Source of the DNA: Lumbricus rubellus
Lineage: Eukaryota > Annelida > Clitellata > Crassiclitellata > Lumbricidae
Assembly: GCA_945859605.1 (NCBI GenBank)
Contig: OX243824.1
Coordinates: 21,082,785-21,146,784, forward strand
Length of the DNA stretch: 64,000 bases
Direction: 5' to 3'
Every line of letters starts with the position of its first letter. Positions within the stretch are counted from its first letter, which is position 1. Shown in pieces: positions 1-57,200 of this stretch. The position numbers were made by a program, and so were the translations under genes. The notes under the pieces were generated by a model that saw nothing but the letters and a program-made list of their open reading frames with translations, searched no databases and was not told the DNA's origin.

Positions 1-205
1 CCCCCTCTCACCCCCGCCCTTCCCCCTCTCCCTTCCCCTCCCCCTTCCCTCCCCTCCCCCTTCCCTCCCCTCCCCCTCTTCCCCGCCCCTCCCCCTCTCC
101 CCTCCCCTACCCCCTCCCACCCCTCCCCCTCCTCCCCTCCCCCTCCACTCCCCTCTCCTACATCCTCCATCTCTCCCCTCCCTCTTCGTCCCGCTCCTTC
201 CCTTC
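1..205. repeat. C-rich polypyrimidine tract
   Basis: Nearly pure CCCCT/CCCTT runs. On the + strand this could form i-motif or triplex DNA, and the complement is G-rich. It lies in the intron upstream of the first BK exon seen here. No coding signal. Confidence 0.9.
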
Positions 206-364
206 CTTTCCTCCCTCCCACGGGCCGACAGCGACGCGGAACAGAGCGACACGGAACATCAAAAAGGCCGGAATGGAATGTGTTGAAATGCGCTACATAA
301 ACGGAACACGCGCCCGAAGCAAAGCCTATTGGCGGGCGTAAAACGGTCGAATTTGATTATAGGA

Positions 365-562
365 AAATGAAGTCAGTGTGTGCGTGTGTGCGTGTGCGTG
401 TGTGTGCATGTGTGTGTGTGTATGTGTCTGTGTGTATGTCTGTTTGTGTGTGTGTATGTGTCTGTCTGTGTGTGTCTTGTGTGTGTGTCTGTCTGTGTTT
501 GTGTGTGTCTGTGTGTGTGCGTGCGTGTGTGTGTGTCTGTGTGTATCTGTCTGTGTGTGCGA
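365..562. repeat. (TG)n-rich microsatellite
   Basis: Interrupted TG/TGTC repeat. Long open frames on both strands here are periodic low-complexity artefacts. From 206 to 364 and from 563 to 855 I see nothing I can name. Confidence 0.9.
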
Positions 563-855
563 ATCCATGGCTGCCTTTAAGTCTTGCTTCACGTCAGCAA
601 CGCGCAGAGAATCTACTAAAGGCGATTGGAACCCAGTGCAGCACGGTGTCGTCATTAAATCGTTGTTCGACTTCTCTCCTCCCTCTTCTTTTCATGCGTG
701 AATAAAAACTGATGCGAATCTGTGAATTGAAGAAGAAGCAGAGTATTATTATGTTCGAAACGCAGGCATTGATTTGTGTCGGCATCATTTAAATACAGTT
801 TTAATGGATTTTTGTACGAATCCATATGTTGCCAATGTATGTTGCCAATGTCCCA

Positions 856-940
856 CCCAGTGACTTGTACTCCGTGCAGCAGCACAGAGAATAAACTTGC
901 CTTCGTGGTGTGGGGGAGGGTGGTGGCGCATTGGCATAGT
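856..940 (+). repeat. First copy of an ~80-bp direct repeat (SINE-like head)
   Basis: The stretch from CCCAGTGAC through AGAGAATAAACTTGCCT to GGTGGCGCATTGG recurs at 1158-1240. In the second copy it runs on into a tRNA-like sequence with a B box. The two copies flank the SINE at 941-1157. Confidence 0.6.
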
Positions 941-1157
941 GGGGCGCGGTGGTGTAGTGGTGGCGTCGTTGCCTTGGAGCCAGAAGGTTCAAGGTTCGAA
1001 TCCACCTCGCCGCGTAAGGACCTTCGGCAAGTCCTTCACTCACAATTGCTCGGCGCTTCGGCGTGAAACTCCGATGCAGTGTCCGCTCTGCATTCTGGAG
1101 CGCCTCTGAGTAATAGAGCTTGAAGGGGCGCTATAACAAGTGCACATACAAACAAAC
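941..1157 (+). mobile_element. tRNA-derived SINE, family A, full length
   Basis: The head starts GGGGCGCGGTGGTGTAGTGG (box A region) and contains box B GGTTCGAATCC at about 993. It then has a conserved body and the tail GGAGCGCCTCTGAGTA..GAAGGGGCGCTATAACAAGTGC ending in ACATACAAACA. Near-identical copies occur at 4391-4600, 37748-37963, 43703-43900, 52081-52284 and 58829-59033. It is a retroposed element, not a functional tRNA. Confidence 0.9.
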
Positions 1158-1300
1158 ACCCAGTGACCATCTATGCTGTGCAGGTCTACTGGTAATACAG
1201 CAGAGAGAATAAACTTGCCTCCGTGGTGGGGGTTGCTCGGTGGCGCATTGGATAACACACTGGCTGGAGATCAGTGGAGCTGAGTTCGATTCCCGAAGTC
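1158..1300 (+). mobile_element. tRNA-like SINE, family B fragment
   Basis: Contains GGTTGCTCGGTGGCGCATTGG followed by box-B-like GAGTTCGATTCCCG. Its first 80 bp duplicates 856-940. The end is not clear. Confidence 0.55.
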
Positions 1301-1457
1301 GTCATAGGATAGACGTGCTTTACATATGCTGCTGTTAGGCGCTGTTGTATTGAAGGCTGTTTATTCTGTTAGTAGTTAAGATTGATCTTTGTTAAGATTC
1401 TTTCGTGTGATCATACTGCATTGTGTCAGTTTGAAAAGTAATAAGACATGCCTGTAT

Positions 1458-1556
1458 ATATCAGTGTGTGTGTGTGTGTGTGAGTGAGTGTATGTGTGTG
1501 TGTGAGTGAGTGTATGTGTGTGTGTGAGTGTATGTGTGTGTGTGTGTGTGTGTGTG
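1458..1556. repeat. (TG)n microsatellite
   Basis: TGTG/TGAG repeat in the intron before the first BK exon. A shorter relative lies at 1698-1730, and the two are embedded in a partial duplication (the TTTACGCATGATACCTCTT motif occurs at about 1582 and 1741). Confidence 0.85.
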
Positions 1557-1836
1557 CTTGAAGAGATTTGGTGTTTGGAGCCTTTACGCATGATACCTCT
1601 TAAAAACCGCTACACATGTGGCTATCTAACCTAACAACAGTGTGCTTTAAGTATTGCTGTTTCTTGTACGGTAATCGTGATGTCATATCTGTATATGTCA
1701 GTGTGTGTGAGTGCATGTGTGAGTGTATGTATGTAGCCTTTTACGCATGATACCTCTTTTTTAAAAACTGCTACACATGTGGCAACAATGTGCATTAAGT
1801 ATTGCAAATTGTATATATGGTTTTGTCGTGCGTTAG

Positions 1837-46396
<44,560 letters not shown>

Positions 46397-47063
46397 ATCG
46401 CTTCGTCATCAAACGCCTGATCCTGCTGTCGTGATAATCCATAGGACTTATTTTTAAACAATCGGTGCAGTACTGGGATTCTTATCTGAAAGGTTACAGG
46501 ATACAGAATGGCTTAGTTAAAAAAACGTGCTGACTTTTATATATAGCCTTTTCCTTGAATCTGGTGCTGAAATTTCGTACGGATCTAGTTTTGCAGTTTT
46601 TTTAAAGCAGAGAAGAACTATTTTCCATACTTAGAGTACAAAGAAATTTGTCCACCGCAGTACCCAAATGGTTATTATCATTTTTGTGCGCCGTTTCAAC
46701 ACTTGGTATACCAGTATTTGTAAATGGACGATATTCCTGCTACTACTACTACTGTGTATCTAATACGAAATCAAGTTTTTTTAATTGAACTGCATAATTT
46801 AGATGAATATATTTGTTAGTGATTGGTGGCTATTATTGTGATTGAATGTGATGCATGTAAGAATTATTGCACAGCAGCTGACTTGTTTATGTTGCTTTGA
46901 AAAGACGGAGTAAGCGGGAAGTCTGCTTAATACGTGAGTTTACGATTGTAATATTTTTGTAAAGTTATCTGTCGTATGCTGGTCGTCTTGTGATTATTTC
47001 GAGTGGTCGGCTGTTTGCTTTATTTTCTGTGTACTGTTTGTTTTCTGAATAGTTCGCTGATTG

Positions 47064-47216
47064 CAGTGGCGTAGACAGGGGATTTGGTGGTTAAACACCC
47101 CCCCCCCCCCATTGGCTTAGGAAAAAACTTTTAACAAGTTTTTTTCTAATTACATAAGAAAAACAAACATCCGGCCATACCCCCACCCCAATCAGAAATT
47201 CCTGGCTACGCCACTG
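47064..47216. mobile_element. hAT-like MITE, family M2, 153 bp
   Basis: Ends CAGTGGCGTAGACAGG / CCTGGCTACGCCACTG with perfect 8-bp duplication GCTGATTG (47056-47063, 47217-47224). Reverse-oriented sister of 24017-24163. Confidence 0.9.
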
Positions 47217-48299
47217 GCTGATTGTGTAATGTTTGCTGTAAATAGGAAATGCTGTACAGGTGTTAAGGTAAATTGTTTACAATAGCATCTATCTGCCAGA
47301 TCTGGGACAGGGCTAAGGAACTGAATTAATAATTAGATGTCTGTATAACTGAGTTTTGCAAAACGCAGCTTGCACGCAACAGAAAATCTTCTTTTGTAAA
47401 CTATTTTGCGTGGTTTAAGTACACTTTATTTGGAGCGAGGTGAGGACTAGATATTTTTATAGCATCATTCACAATCACGAGCTCTCGAAGTTCCTGAGAC
47501 ATTTTAGCCTTACTTGCCTCACACTGGCAATGTATTCCTGATCACTAAAGATTTAAGAGACATATTGAGACATGTATTTTGTGGTGCATTTTTTGTATAT
47601 TATTTTTTACAAGAAATTTATATACAAAAAAACTGCATGTTCTTCAAACTATCTGCAGCATAGGCTACTAGTATGCTATGTAGTCATTTCAGACAAATGT
47701 CCATTTAACAGTTGGTAACAGTTACCCTAGTTATGATAGTTTTCTGTTTGAATCTGATAAAGTCTTTGATTTTCTCAAGAACGTTGAACCTGGCTACATT
47801 GTACTAATGTACTACATCAACATTTCAGTAATTTGCATATTTTAATATGCGTTAAAGTGTCTTTATTGGGTGTGTTATTTTTCTAATAGTGTGAAAACAT
47901 CTCTGTTTTGGGTTACAAAGCTTCATGGTGAAAAACACGTTAAATCTTTTATGCATTCATTTACGTTGATACTTTATTTGTAATGTAAAAGTCTGCATAC
48001 CAGGTTACAGAAATCTAACTGAAAGAGTTGATAAGATTTCATGTTCTGCAAGTCTGTTTTTCTATCAAAATTTTGATGTGGATTTTGACAAGTAATGTAA
48101 TTAGCTTATAGCCTGGTGCAAGTAGGTTGATCCAAATATGTAATAAGATTTTTAAAATCGATTTCGATTTTGTTGGTGGTTTCGACGACAGTATTCATTT
48201 ATCATATCTAAAGTGTTTTCAGATTCATGACTTTGTGATGAACTTAGCAGTTGCAGCCTTTGTCTTGAAAATAAGTTTATATGACGAATAATTGATAAT

Positions 48300-48535
48300 G
48301 GTATTTGTACATTTATATAGCACCACTTCAGGAGAGAAACTAAGGAGGCATATTGAGACATGTATTTCAGGAGAGAAACTATTCCAAGGTGCTTCTCGCC
48401 AATTGCAATGAAGCGATGATTGAGCAAAATGGTCTTCAAGTGTGTCCAGAAAAACAAAGCGAGGCAGAGAAGTTTGTGTCACAGGTTCTTAGGCAGCTCA
48501 TTCCACCGACCATTGCAAGGCTGCTAATGATAATA
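48300..48535. repeat. Dispersed repeat with hairpin start (CATTTATATAGCACCACTTC)
   Basis: Resembles the terminal part of an AGCGC-type LINE tail with an internal duplication (CAGGAGAGAAACTA twice). Followed by (AAG)n-rich sequence to 48575. Class uncertain. Confidence 0.45.
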
Positions 48536-49249
48536 ATAATAAGAAGAAGAAGGAGAAGAAGAAGAATTATTATTCTTTAAAGAAATGCACTGCGCTGTAC
48601 ATGTGCAATTTATACAATTCAAACATTTCAAAAGAACGCAAATCACAGAAGACATAAATCCCAAATTTACTGCTATGCCAGGCACATGCTCTATGTACTT
48701 TTATCTGCCACATAGGGATTGAAGGAAGAGTTAAACCCATGGAAATCTGTTCTAATACAGATCATCCAAGTCACCATGTGTTCTAGAACAGATAAAATTA
48801 ATCTGCAATATTGAAAGATCATTGAGATAAGATGTAGGACAATCTACCATGCAAATTACAGTTGCCTAAGTCTAAGTAGCTTTAAAATTACTGAAGATAT
48901 TAGGAATATGCTGTTGATATTAATTTCGTACTTGCCACCAGACATCTCTAGCGAAGAGAACTTGTTGTCACATCTAATCTGAGGGGACGGACTGTTGGAA
49001 ATGCTTAAACTGAGAAATTCAGCTAAAAGCCAGCTTTTCTGATTTCCTGCAATTACATGTTCATTAAATTTTAGTTCTGAATAACTTTTAGCTTCTAGTC
49101 AAGCTGTCCAAAATGAAGTAAATGCAGCTGTATATGTTATATGTTAATTTGTTATGCTGTGATTGCTGTCATTAATACATGGATGCTGTATGTATAAAAA
49201 CGTTTATTAGGCTTTATCCGTTGCTCTTTGTGTGTTTGTTAACTGTCGC

Positions 49250-49425
49250 CAGAAATGTGGGGGCCCTGTTCGGAAATTTTTGGGGGGTCTTCGATCGAAA
49301 ATTCTGATGACCTTTTTTGTCGTTTGGTCGAAATTTCGTCAAAATATACAAATTTTTTCCTTAAAAGATTTTTTTCTCGTGTGTGGGGCCCCCTAAAGTG
49401 TAGGGGCCCCTGTTCGGCGGAACAT
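49250..49425. mobile_element. Probable hAT MITE fragment
   Basis: GGGGGCCCTGTTCGG near both ends and an interior GATGACCTTTTTTGTCG shared with 13726-14089 and 55578-55835. Clean ends and duplication not found. Confidence 0.45.
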
Positions 49426-52080
49426 GTTGAACATGCCTTAATCCTGCCCTTACTGTCGCGTTATGACGACTGGCTATTTTGTCAATAAAACGAATATATA
49501 TAATATTATATAATATTATGTATATGCTTAGTAATTACATGATGTTTATATTGAATTCACTTTGCCAGACTCTAAGAGTCTACGGCCATTACACTTGCAC
49601 TCCGTCACAGACAGATCAAGAAACATTTTCAAGCCATCTTAATTTGATGGATCTGTTAACTGACTGCTATGTTAAGTGCTGTGAGAGGTTATTAAAAGGT
49701 GCTTTACAAGTAGCTAGATACTTACATACATACATACATAAATACACAGATTACACACACATGCACATATAAATACATCATTATGCATGCATGCATGTAT
49801 ACTTGTATAGTTTTGTATGCATACATCATACATACATACTATGGAGTAGGTTTTGCCTCGACATTTACAGGAATCATTCCATTATTGTTTTCTTTATTCA
49901 CCAGTCACGTTAACAATTAGATTTTCTTTCAGTGTGTGAATTGTACTCAGAACATTGACAAGTGTTAAGTATCAATTTTTTTTAAAATTTGCCTTTTAGG
50001 TTTGGGTTATGATTTAAGGTGCTTCTAAATCACAAAGTTTAAATTCTGCTACAAGGACCGACAGTGTGGAAAATAAGAAGAAAACTTGTTTTTCATGTAA
50101 TATTTCACGCAAAGAGTAGAGTCCAAAAAGAAATTATATGTAAAGTGGATACTGGATAGCCAAATTCACTGTTTTGGTGAAAATATTTTTGCATTTCTGC
50201 CAATCATTCCAGATCAAGTATTAAAAACATTTATTATTATGAACAATAAAATTAACATGAATTTTATTAATTTTCGTATGCCTGTATAAACTTAAGTGCG
50301 GTCGAATAGGTTTAGAGAATATGTGGAAATTACTGAAGATACTTACCGTACTTAACTGTGTCTGATATTATATTGATTGTGTAGGTACTTTATTTTATGT
50401 GCTACGGTCGATATAAATAATATAATCCTAGCAGTGTATTAGTATTTTGCGGCTTTATTATAAGATTGAAATATGGCTTTCTCAGTTAAAGACGATGTAT
50501 TTTAATAGTCACTACTTTAAGATTTTATATGATAAATAATTTTTTAAATGATTTAACATGTCTGAATTTTGTGATGACCTATACGCTGTGTCACGAAAAT
50601 CATGTTTATTTGGCATATTCTCATATGTGACATTTGTTACAAAAACATGATGTTTCAGGTGACAAAGTGTTGTTAAAGACATGGCTTGTCATGATGAATA
50701 TTAAGTTTTCAGCTTGATTTCACGTTCCAGTTGTTATAAGCTGCAGGTCATGTCATCAACTCTGTCCAGCTTTGCATCCATCCTTTGCCACATAATGCCT
50801 TAACATGTATGTGCCGATACGATAATGTCGATATATATCATCCTTATTCTGCTTCTCTTGTTCTTTCTTGAATATGATTCTTATTTTCAACTGCGCAGAA
50901 ATATGTTGCCTGAGAAAAGTTTTTTTTCTATTTCTGCATTGAAATCTTTAATAAGTCAACTTTTTTAAAAGAGAGGACACGGTGTATAATTTTTTAGGTA
51001 TTTTACAATACTGCTGTTACGTCTGAAAAAATATCACAAATGCAGACGTTCGATTATATTGCCTTCTTCTGCAGATTTGTACTATCCATTATTCTAGAAT
51101 AGTCGATATATTAATTATACACGATGCTTACGATCGATATATTATATTATATATATTATTACAAGATGCTTTGCTGTTGAAACGTTCGCAACTGTTGTCA
51201 CCGCTATTCAAGACTGTGAATATGATAAACATTGTTGGTTAGACGGTGACTGAATTCATGGGTTTATTGATTATTGTGGATTGATATTAATTAATTTGTT
51301 AGAGGTACGTTTCGATTTTGATAGTTTGTTGTCGATCTAGTCATTTGCTAGGGCAGTTTAATTTCAAGCCTTAACGGATAACTGAATTAATTATATATCA
51401 TATTAATTGTATTATGGCAGAAACTGTACATTTGATATTTTTGTGTGATGTGTGTTGTAAGTAAACAGCTACATGCTTCAGATCGTTTTTAACGGCTTTC
51501 AACGTAACGGAAGTGCTAGTCATATGTGTGGTATGGAGCATTGGAGCAGCCAATATCTCTTGCTTTGATTTGTATTGTCTGCAAGTTTGTAAAAACCAAG
51601 TTTTTCTGTGTTTGTTGTGCCTTTTGTTTGCAAAGGAATCCACAGCCAGTATTTTCCTGTTCTGTACAAAGTCTTTGCAAATAAAATGTTGTGATCTACT
51701 TTTCCTTGTTCTAAATTTGGTTAAATGCTTTCGAATCATGTGAATTACTAGCAAAATAATCTATATTTTGTAGTCAAGCTGCTAAATGCCTGCAACATAC
51801 CGGTAATTATTGTAGAAGAAGTAAAATTTTATGAAAGACATTCTAGTCAGTATTGTATAAAAGTTTAAATAGAGATCCTAGAAAATCCTAAAGAATATGT
51901 TTAAGTGAAATTTTAAGCGGGTGACCTACAGCATAATTAGTAGCCTAGCTACATTGTTGTCCTATACATTAAACAGAAAACAAATACGAAAAGCTACTTC
52001 ACTGTGTCTGCACCTGCCAATTATTGCATGCTCTAAATTAAAGCTTCTTAAGACCATATAATACAAACATGCAATTGTTT

Positions 52081-52284
52081 GTTTGTATGTGCACTTGTTA
52101 TAGCGCCCCTTCAGCTCTCTCTACTCAGAGGCGCTCCCGAATGCAGAGCGGACACTGCACCGGAGTTTCACGCTGAAGCGCTGAGCAATTGTGAGTGAAG
52201 GACTTGCCCAAGGTCCTTACGCAGCGAGGTGGATTCGAACCTCGAACCTTCCGGCTCCAAGGCAACGACCCCACAACTACACCA
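52081..52284 (-). mobile_element. tRNA-derived SINE, family A, with target duplication
   Basis: Full-length reverse copy. CAATTGTT flanks both ends (about 52073 and 52285), a probable target-site duplication from retroposition. Confidence 0.9.
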
Positions 52285-54120
52285 CAATTGTTACCTGCAG
52301 TGCACATTTTCTGCTAAAAGCTGTAAAGTACCAGTAACATGCATCGTATAATACAGTGCATTAAATTAAAGCCATATCAATTGCAACTTTGCTGTTTTTT
52401 ATATTTAAAATCAACTCTGTGCTGTTTAATTTCAAAAAATTAAATTTACAATAAATACAGGTAATTTATTACAAGAATTGCAACAGAGTTAAATATACAA
52501 TTGGTACAGATAATGCAACTTTTGATTAATAAAAATATGTCAGAAGTTCTTTAAGTCATTTAATGAACATTCAGCACAATCACGAATAACTTTCTGAAAC
52601 CACGGGAAGTCCAAGGCACTTGCAATTACAGACTCCGCACAATGTTTAAACATGCAAATACACAAGCAAAACAAAATCAACTTCAGAGCAAGAATACTGT
52701 CAGATAAGGCTGTACACTTCTAATTTAATACACACTGTAATTTAAGCTCACATAGTCTGTACATTTTGACATAGTAGTAATCTAATCTAATGATAATCAT
52801 GAAACTTCTATTGTTCCTCTTTCTCAATGCACAAGTCAACAGTTAATGGCCACAGCTAATGTTGCATTTACAATATCGTAATCCACGGGGCAGAAAGTGA
52901 TTTTGATACAGGTTTTGTTGTAGTTGAAGGCAACAAGAGCCATTTATGGACAATGACTTAAAAGAAAAAAGGGTACTAATAAGTTGGCTAGTTCAATATC
53001 AGCGTAATGTAATTTTATTACTTGCATCTTTTTACGAGTGTTCATGTAATGGTTCTGCAGAAGATGCATATTTCGCTGAAGCTCAATAACAATGAATGGT
53101 ATCGACAAACTTGACTCAGTGGTCTCATTTATAACTCAAAAAAATAATAATTAAGACATGTTGCTGTCATAAAATGCTAAATGGCATCATCCACTGATGG
53201 TAAGTTCAGTCAAAACACAAAATAGTGAAGCAAAACCAGAATTTCGAGTATGATGTGCAACCAGCTGAGTCCTAAGTTAACACCTGAATGACATTAACTA
53301 AAAAAACTGACAGAACATTCAATGCCTAAAAAAGCCATAAATCTATTTCAGGCATTTCACAAGAGAGAATTTTAGGATTAGGTCAGCAACACAATTAAAC
53401 TTCTACAATGAACTTGCATATACCAGTGTAAAAAACCAGTAAAATAAATCTTGAAGCCTGCATTAAATACAACAGTCTCTATCTGTAAGTCTTTGTTTCT
53501 ATTCACATATTCAAATAGCAAGGGCAGCTGCCACTTTCACTACAGCAAAGATAACAATAGATGCCTACATATAAAAATGTACCATGTTCGTCAGCAATGT
53601 ATACATTTAGCACCTTTGCAACAGGATCACAAGAAGATTATCACGATCAAAAGTCTGTCGATTTTAAATAAACAGAAGTCTCATTTACAACCTATAGCTA
53701 ATTTCCACATTACACGTGTAATTAAATGTGCTATAACTGGCATATACTCATAGAAAACCATTCAGGTATTTCTTACATTGTCATTTTGATGTCAGAACTA
53801 AATCCAACCAACACTAACTAAATGATTGAAATTCTTTCACCAAGGCATCTATTCAGAAACACTACCAGCTCAACACCACGAGCAGCAGTTTAAAAACTTT
53901 GTTTTACTGTACTTAGATTAAGTTCAATATATGCATAAATAAGTTGTGCATAAAATACAGTTACAAATTATGATATGCAGCCTTGGCAAAATGTTCATCT
54001 TAGTCTAACTGTAAAACTCTGTTCTCAGCAATACTCCTTAACAGGAAAGATTAATGAATGCTGTATCTTGGCACTCCTTAAAAAGAAAATAATACTGAAA
54101 AGCGGCAATTTGATTGATTC

Positions 54121-54207
54121 CTATTTTCTCGCTTCATTTTCTTCTGTCTGGCTCTCCGCATTCTCAATCGTCATTCCCAAAATGGCTTCAATGTCCAAAA
54201 TAGCAGC
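54121..54207 (-). CDS. IQCH: IQCH terminal exon (M)
   Basis: Codes [28 protein letters not shown] then TAG at 54121-54123. Acceptor gactgtag|GCT, phase 0. Acidic tail. Confidence 0.8.
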   Translation of the reverse strand, partial: AAILDIEAILGMTIENAESQTEENEARK

Positions 54208-57200
54208 CTACAGTCAAAACAATAACATATCCACACAGGTAAATTCCTTGGAGTATGTCAAGGTCATATGAATTAATGAATTTATTTATTGCACACAAGT
54301 ATAACAGTACAAATGTGAGACACTAAGCACAGTGCAATTATAGCAGCCTGGAAAAGGAGGTCACTACTCAATATACAACATTTCTTACATATAAATTATT
54401 GTACACATTACCCGTAATGTGACACAACATAAGTTCTCACATAAGATTAGATTAACTATCTACATAATAATATTAGTTTATTATATAATTTGATATTACA
54501 TGATATAGAAGTAACAGATAATAAGAAGTTTAACAAAAGTCAAATTAAACTGTATGATAGCCTGCAAGGCACTCAACTGTCCTATTACTTATTTTACCAT
54601 TACCCTAGGAAGCAAATGGCTGGCACGTATTGAACCTGCATCCATCTGTTCTTCATGCCAGTGTATTACCCTTAAGCCATCACCCTGCCCTTGCACAAAA
54701 CAACATTTGCAAAACAATGATTAGAAAGCTTTTGTCTGCGACTTATTGTCTTTTATGTTTTATGCTGATGCAGACTTCCCATGACACTACTTCACAAGCT
54801 TTTCTTCCCCAATTGGTATTTCTAATACATCTAAAGATAAACATGTGCAACATATTGTCCATAGCCTTAATTAACTAATTGTACTTGATAGGCGAAATAA
54901 ATATGGTTGCAAACTACCAAAGAACGCTTACTTTGAAGTTGGACTTTCCTTGCAGATTGGGTGACGATATTTCCTGATGAATGACTGAGAGGTTGCCGGC
55001 AAATGAAGCCAACGCTCCCTGAAGTGTCTCACCAATCGATCTGATCCATACAGAAACAAAACATATTAAACATACATCAGAACTGGAATGAATACAAATA
55101 ATCTTATTGCTACAGGTAATACTAACGTTAATACGGTTAATACTAAAGTAAGTACGTTCATGACTTGCCCTTCTTGGGCGCCGTTTCCCTTCAGATGGCT
55201 GTTGTAGTGATGTTCACACCACAGGCTACAACTACACCGTGAGGCATAAAAAAGAAAGTGCTCTGTGCACTGGAGCACCACCTTGCTGGAAAATGCAAAA
55301 ATTCAAAGAGCTCTAGAATTTCAGGTAGAACTGGAAGGCCTTCCACGATTAAAACATCTAAACAGATCAGAAGCAATGCACCAAAGGCCATAATTTATAA
55401 TTTATGTCAAATAGAGCATTCGTCCTAACTCACATCATGCCTAGGCTTTCACGTCTTGTACTGTCAACGACTGTAAATACCGTACCACGCTTCTCCTGTA
55501 ATCAAACAGAAAATAATTAGTCTCCATTTATGTCTTATTTCTATCATCTAATCTTTTCCATTCTCGTCTATTACACACATAGGCGTACGGGAGATTTCAG
55601 CAGTGGGGGGGGGGGCAAAGATTGAACTTCTGCCCGAAAAATACATCCGTGAAAAAGTTGACGACCTTTTTTTTTAGTCGTTCGGGTCTGTGTTTGCCCG
55701 AAAAACCTGACTTGCCCGAAAGTTGACGACTTTTTTTTTAGTCGTTCGGGGTTTTTTGCCCGAAAAAACAACCAGGCTTGCCCGAATTTGGGGGGCATTT
55801 GCCCCCCCCCTGCACCCCCGCCTCGTACGCCTATGATTACACATCATTTGTAAAATGTGACACGCCATTATTTTGGATTAATCAGAAGAACCGAACAAAA
55901 ATATATTAAAAAATTTAACATTAAAGCTGTGTTATTGGGAGACAGTTGAAAAGCTTTTGAATCTTACTACTGTTCAATTCAGCTGGAGAGTTGGGCCTCA
56001 ATTAATAGTTTGTTCCTTCTCTGTCTCAGGACCCACTCGACAAAATGTGTACGTACGCAAAATAAATTTATAATTATGACATCCAAATTATAACTCTGTA
56101 CTATCGTACAATTTCATCCTTTTATCTACGTACCTTTATGTCGTATCCAATGTTGTGTGCTCGACACATTTGAAAGAAGACGCTGAAAAGAACCAACTTC
56201 ATGTTCGAGTGATACAGTCGTGTGCTCATCACTCCATACCGATTCACGCTCATCGGACGCTGAAAACAATATCGAATTAACAAGAATAGCTTTATTGTGG
56301 CTGGCACTTTTATATGCATTAACATTTAAACTAGACACTTGATGTTAGACACTAATTGTAATATGAATAATTCACACTTTACATAGAATATAACCAAATA
56401 ATACAGCATCAACCAAGGAGAGTATAACTGGGTATAATACACACAGGTATACCGGGTTGGCCATAAAAAACGTTCCTAAACTTTGTTAACCTGTCAAAGA
56501 TCTAATTTCAGATATATTATATATTAATTTACACCAAAATGTTAAGCAATCATTTATGTGCACAAATGTCACATTTCAAGAGAGTAAATTTTTAATACAG
56601 TACAATACAAATAAATGTGAAATCAGTTGTTGTACAAATGCTACCTCGATTTCTGCCGCCCCTCTTCTGCGTTTCTTCTTTTCCTCCTGTGGCTTCGGAG
56701 GCGGAACACAGAAGAGATGAAGGCGCTGATCGAAACTTCCTCCTGTCATGAACTCCATCAGTTGATGCAGTGACACCATATCGCTGTACTTTAGGTCAAG
56801 GTCTGTGGCCCAAAGCTCCTGCCTCATCTGAAATCAACTGCCCATAGTTAAGATAAGGTCATAAGATAAGGTTAAGATAACTGACAATGATACGCCTAGT
56901 ATGTATGTATGTATAATTATGATCATTTATATAGCGCCTTAACAAGAATCTCACGAAGGCGCTTAGTAATGAGCTCATAAATTATATCCTAATCCGTTTC
57001 AGTTTCAGTAGTTTTACAGCTAGCTGGCATTTTGTGCTGTATTGTGTTTGGTTGCATTGTATTGGAACATTTATAAAGCACTTCTCTCAGCAACAGACTT
57101 TCAGAAGCACTCCCAGTGCAAGTAACCCCGAGAAAAAGGCAAGATTTTGAGGTGAGATAAAGAAGAGGAATGATTACTAGAGAGGACGGCAGAGTAAACT

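Larger units (their letters stand above)
46397..54120. other. Tail-to-tail region between BK and IQCH
   Basis: No conserved coding signal. It presumably holds both 3' UTRs. AATAAA occurs at 49484 and 51680 (+), and TTTATT (AATAAA on -) at 53014. None can be assigned without transcripts. Includes a MITE (47064), repeat fragments (48300, 49250), (ATAC)n (49720-49850) and a SINE (52081). Confidence 0.6.

Noticed and set aside
326..705. Overlapping open frames on both strands (CVCVCV / HTHTHT proteins)
   Set aside because: They are translations of a TG repeat; no splice or homology support.
49255..49488. 77-codon + frame
   Set aside because: Lies in a hAT MITE-like fragment with low-complexity G and T runs; no homology seen.
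51398..51754. 118-codon minus frame
   Set aside because: Isolated, no recognised domain, AT-rich intergenic context and no splice partners; most likely chance.
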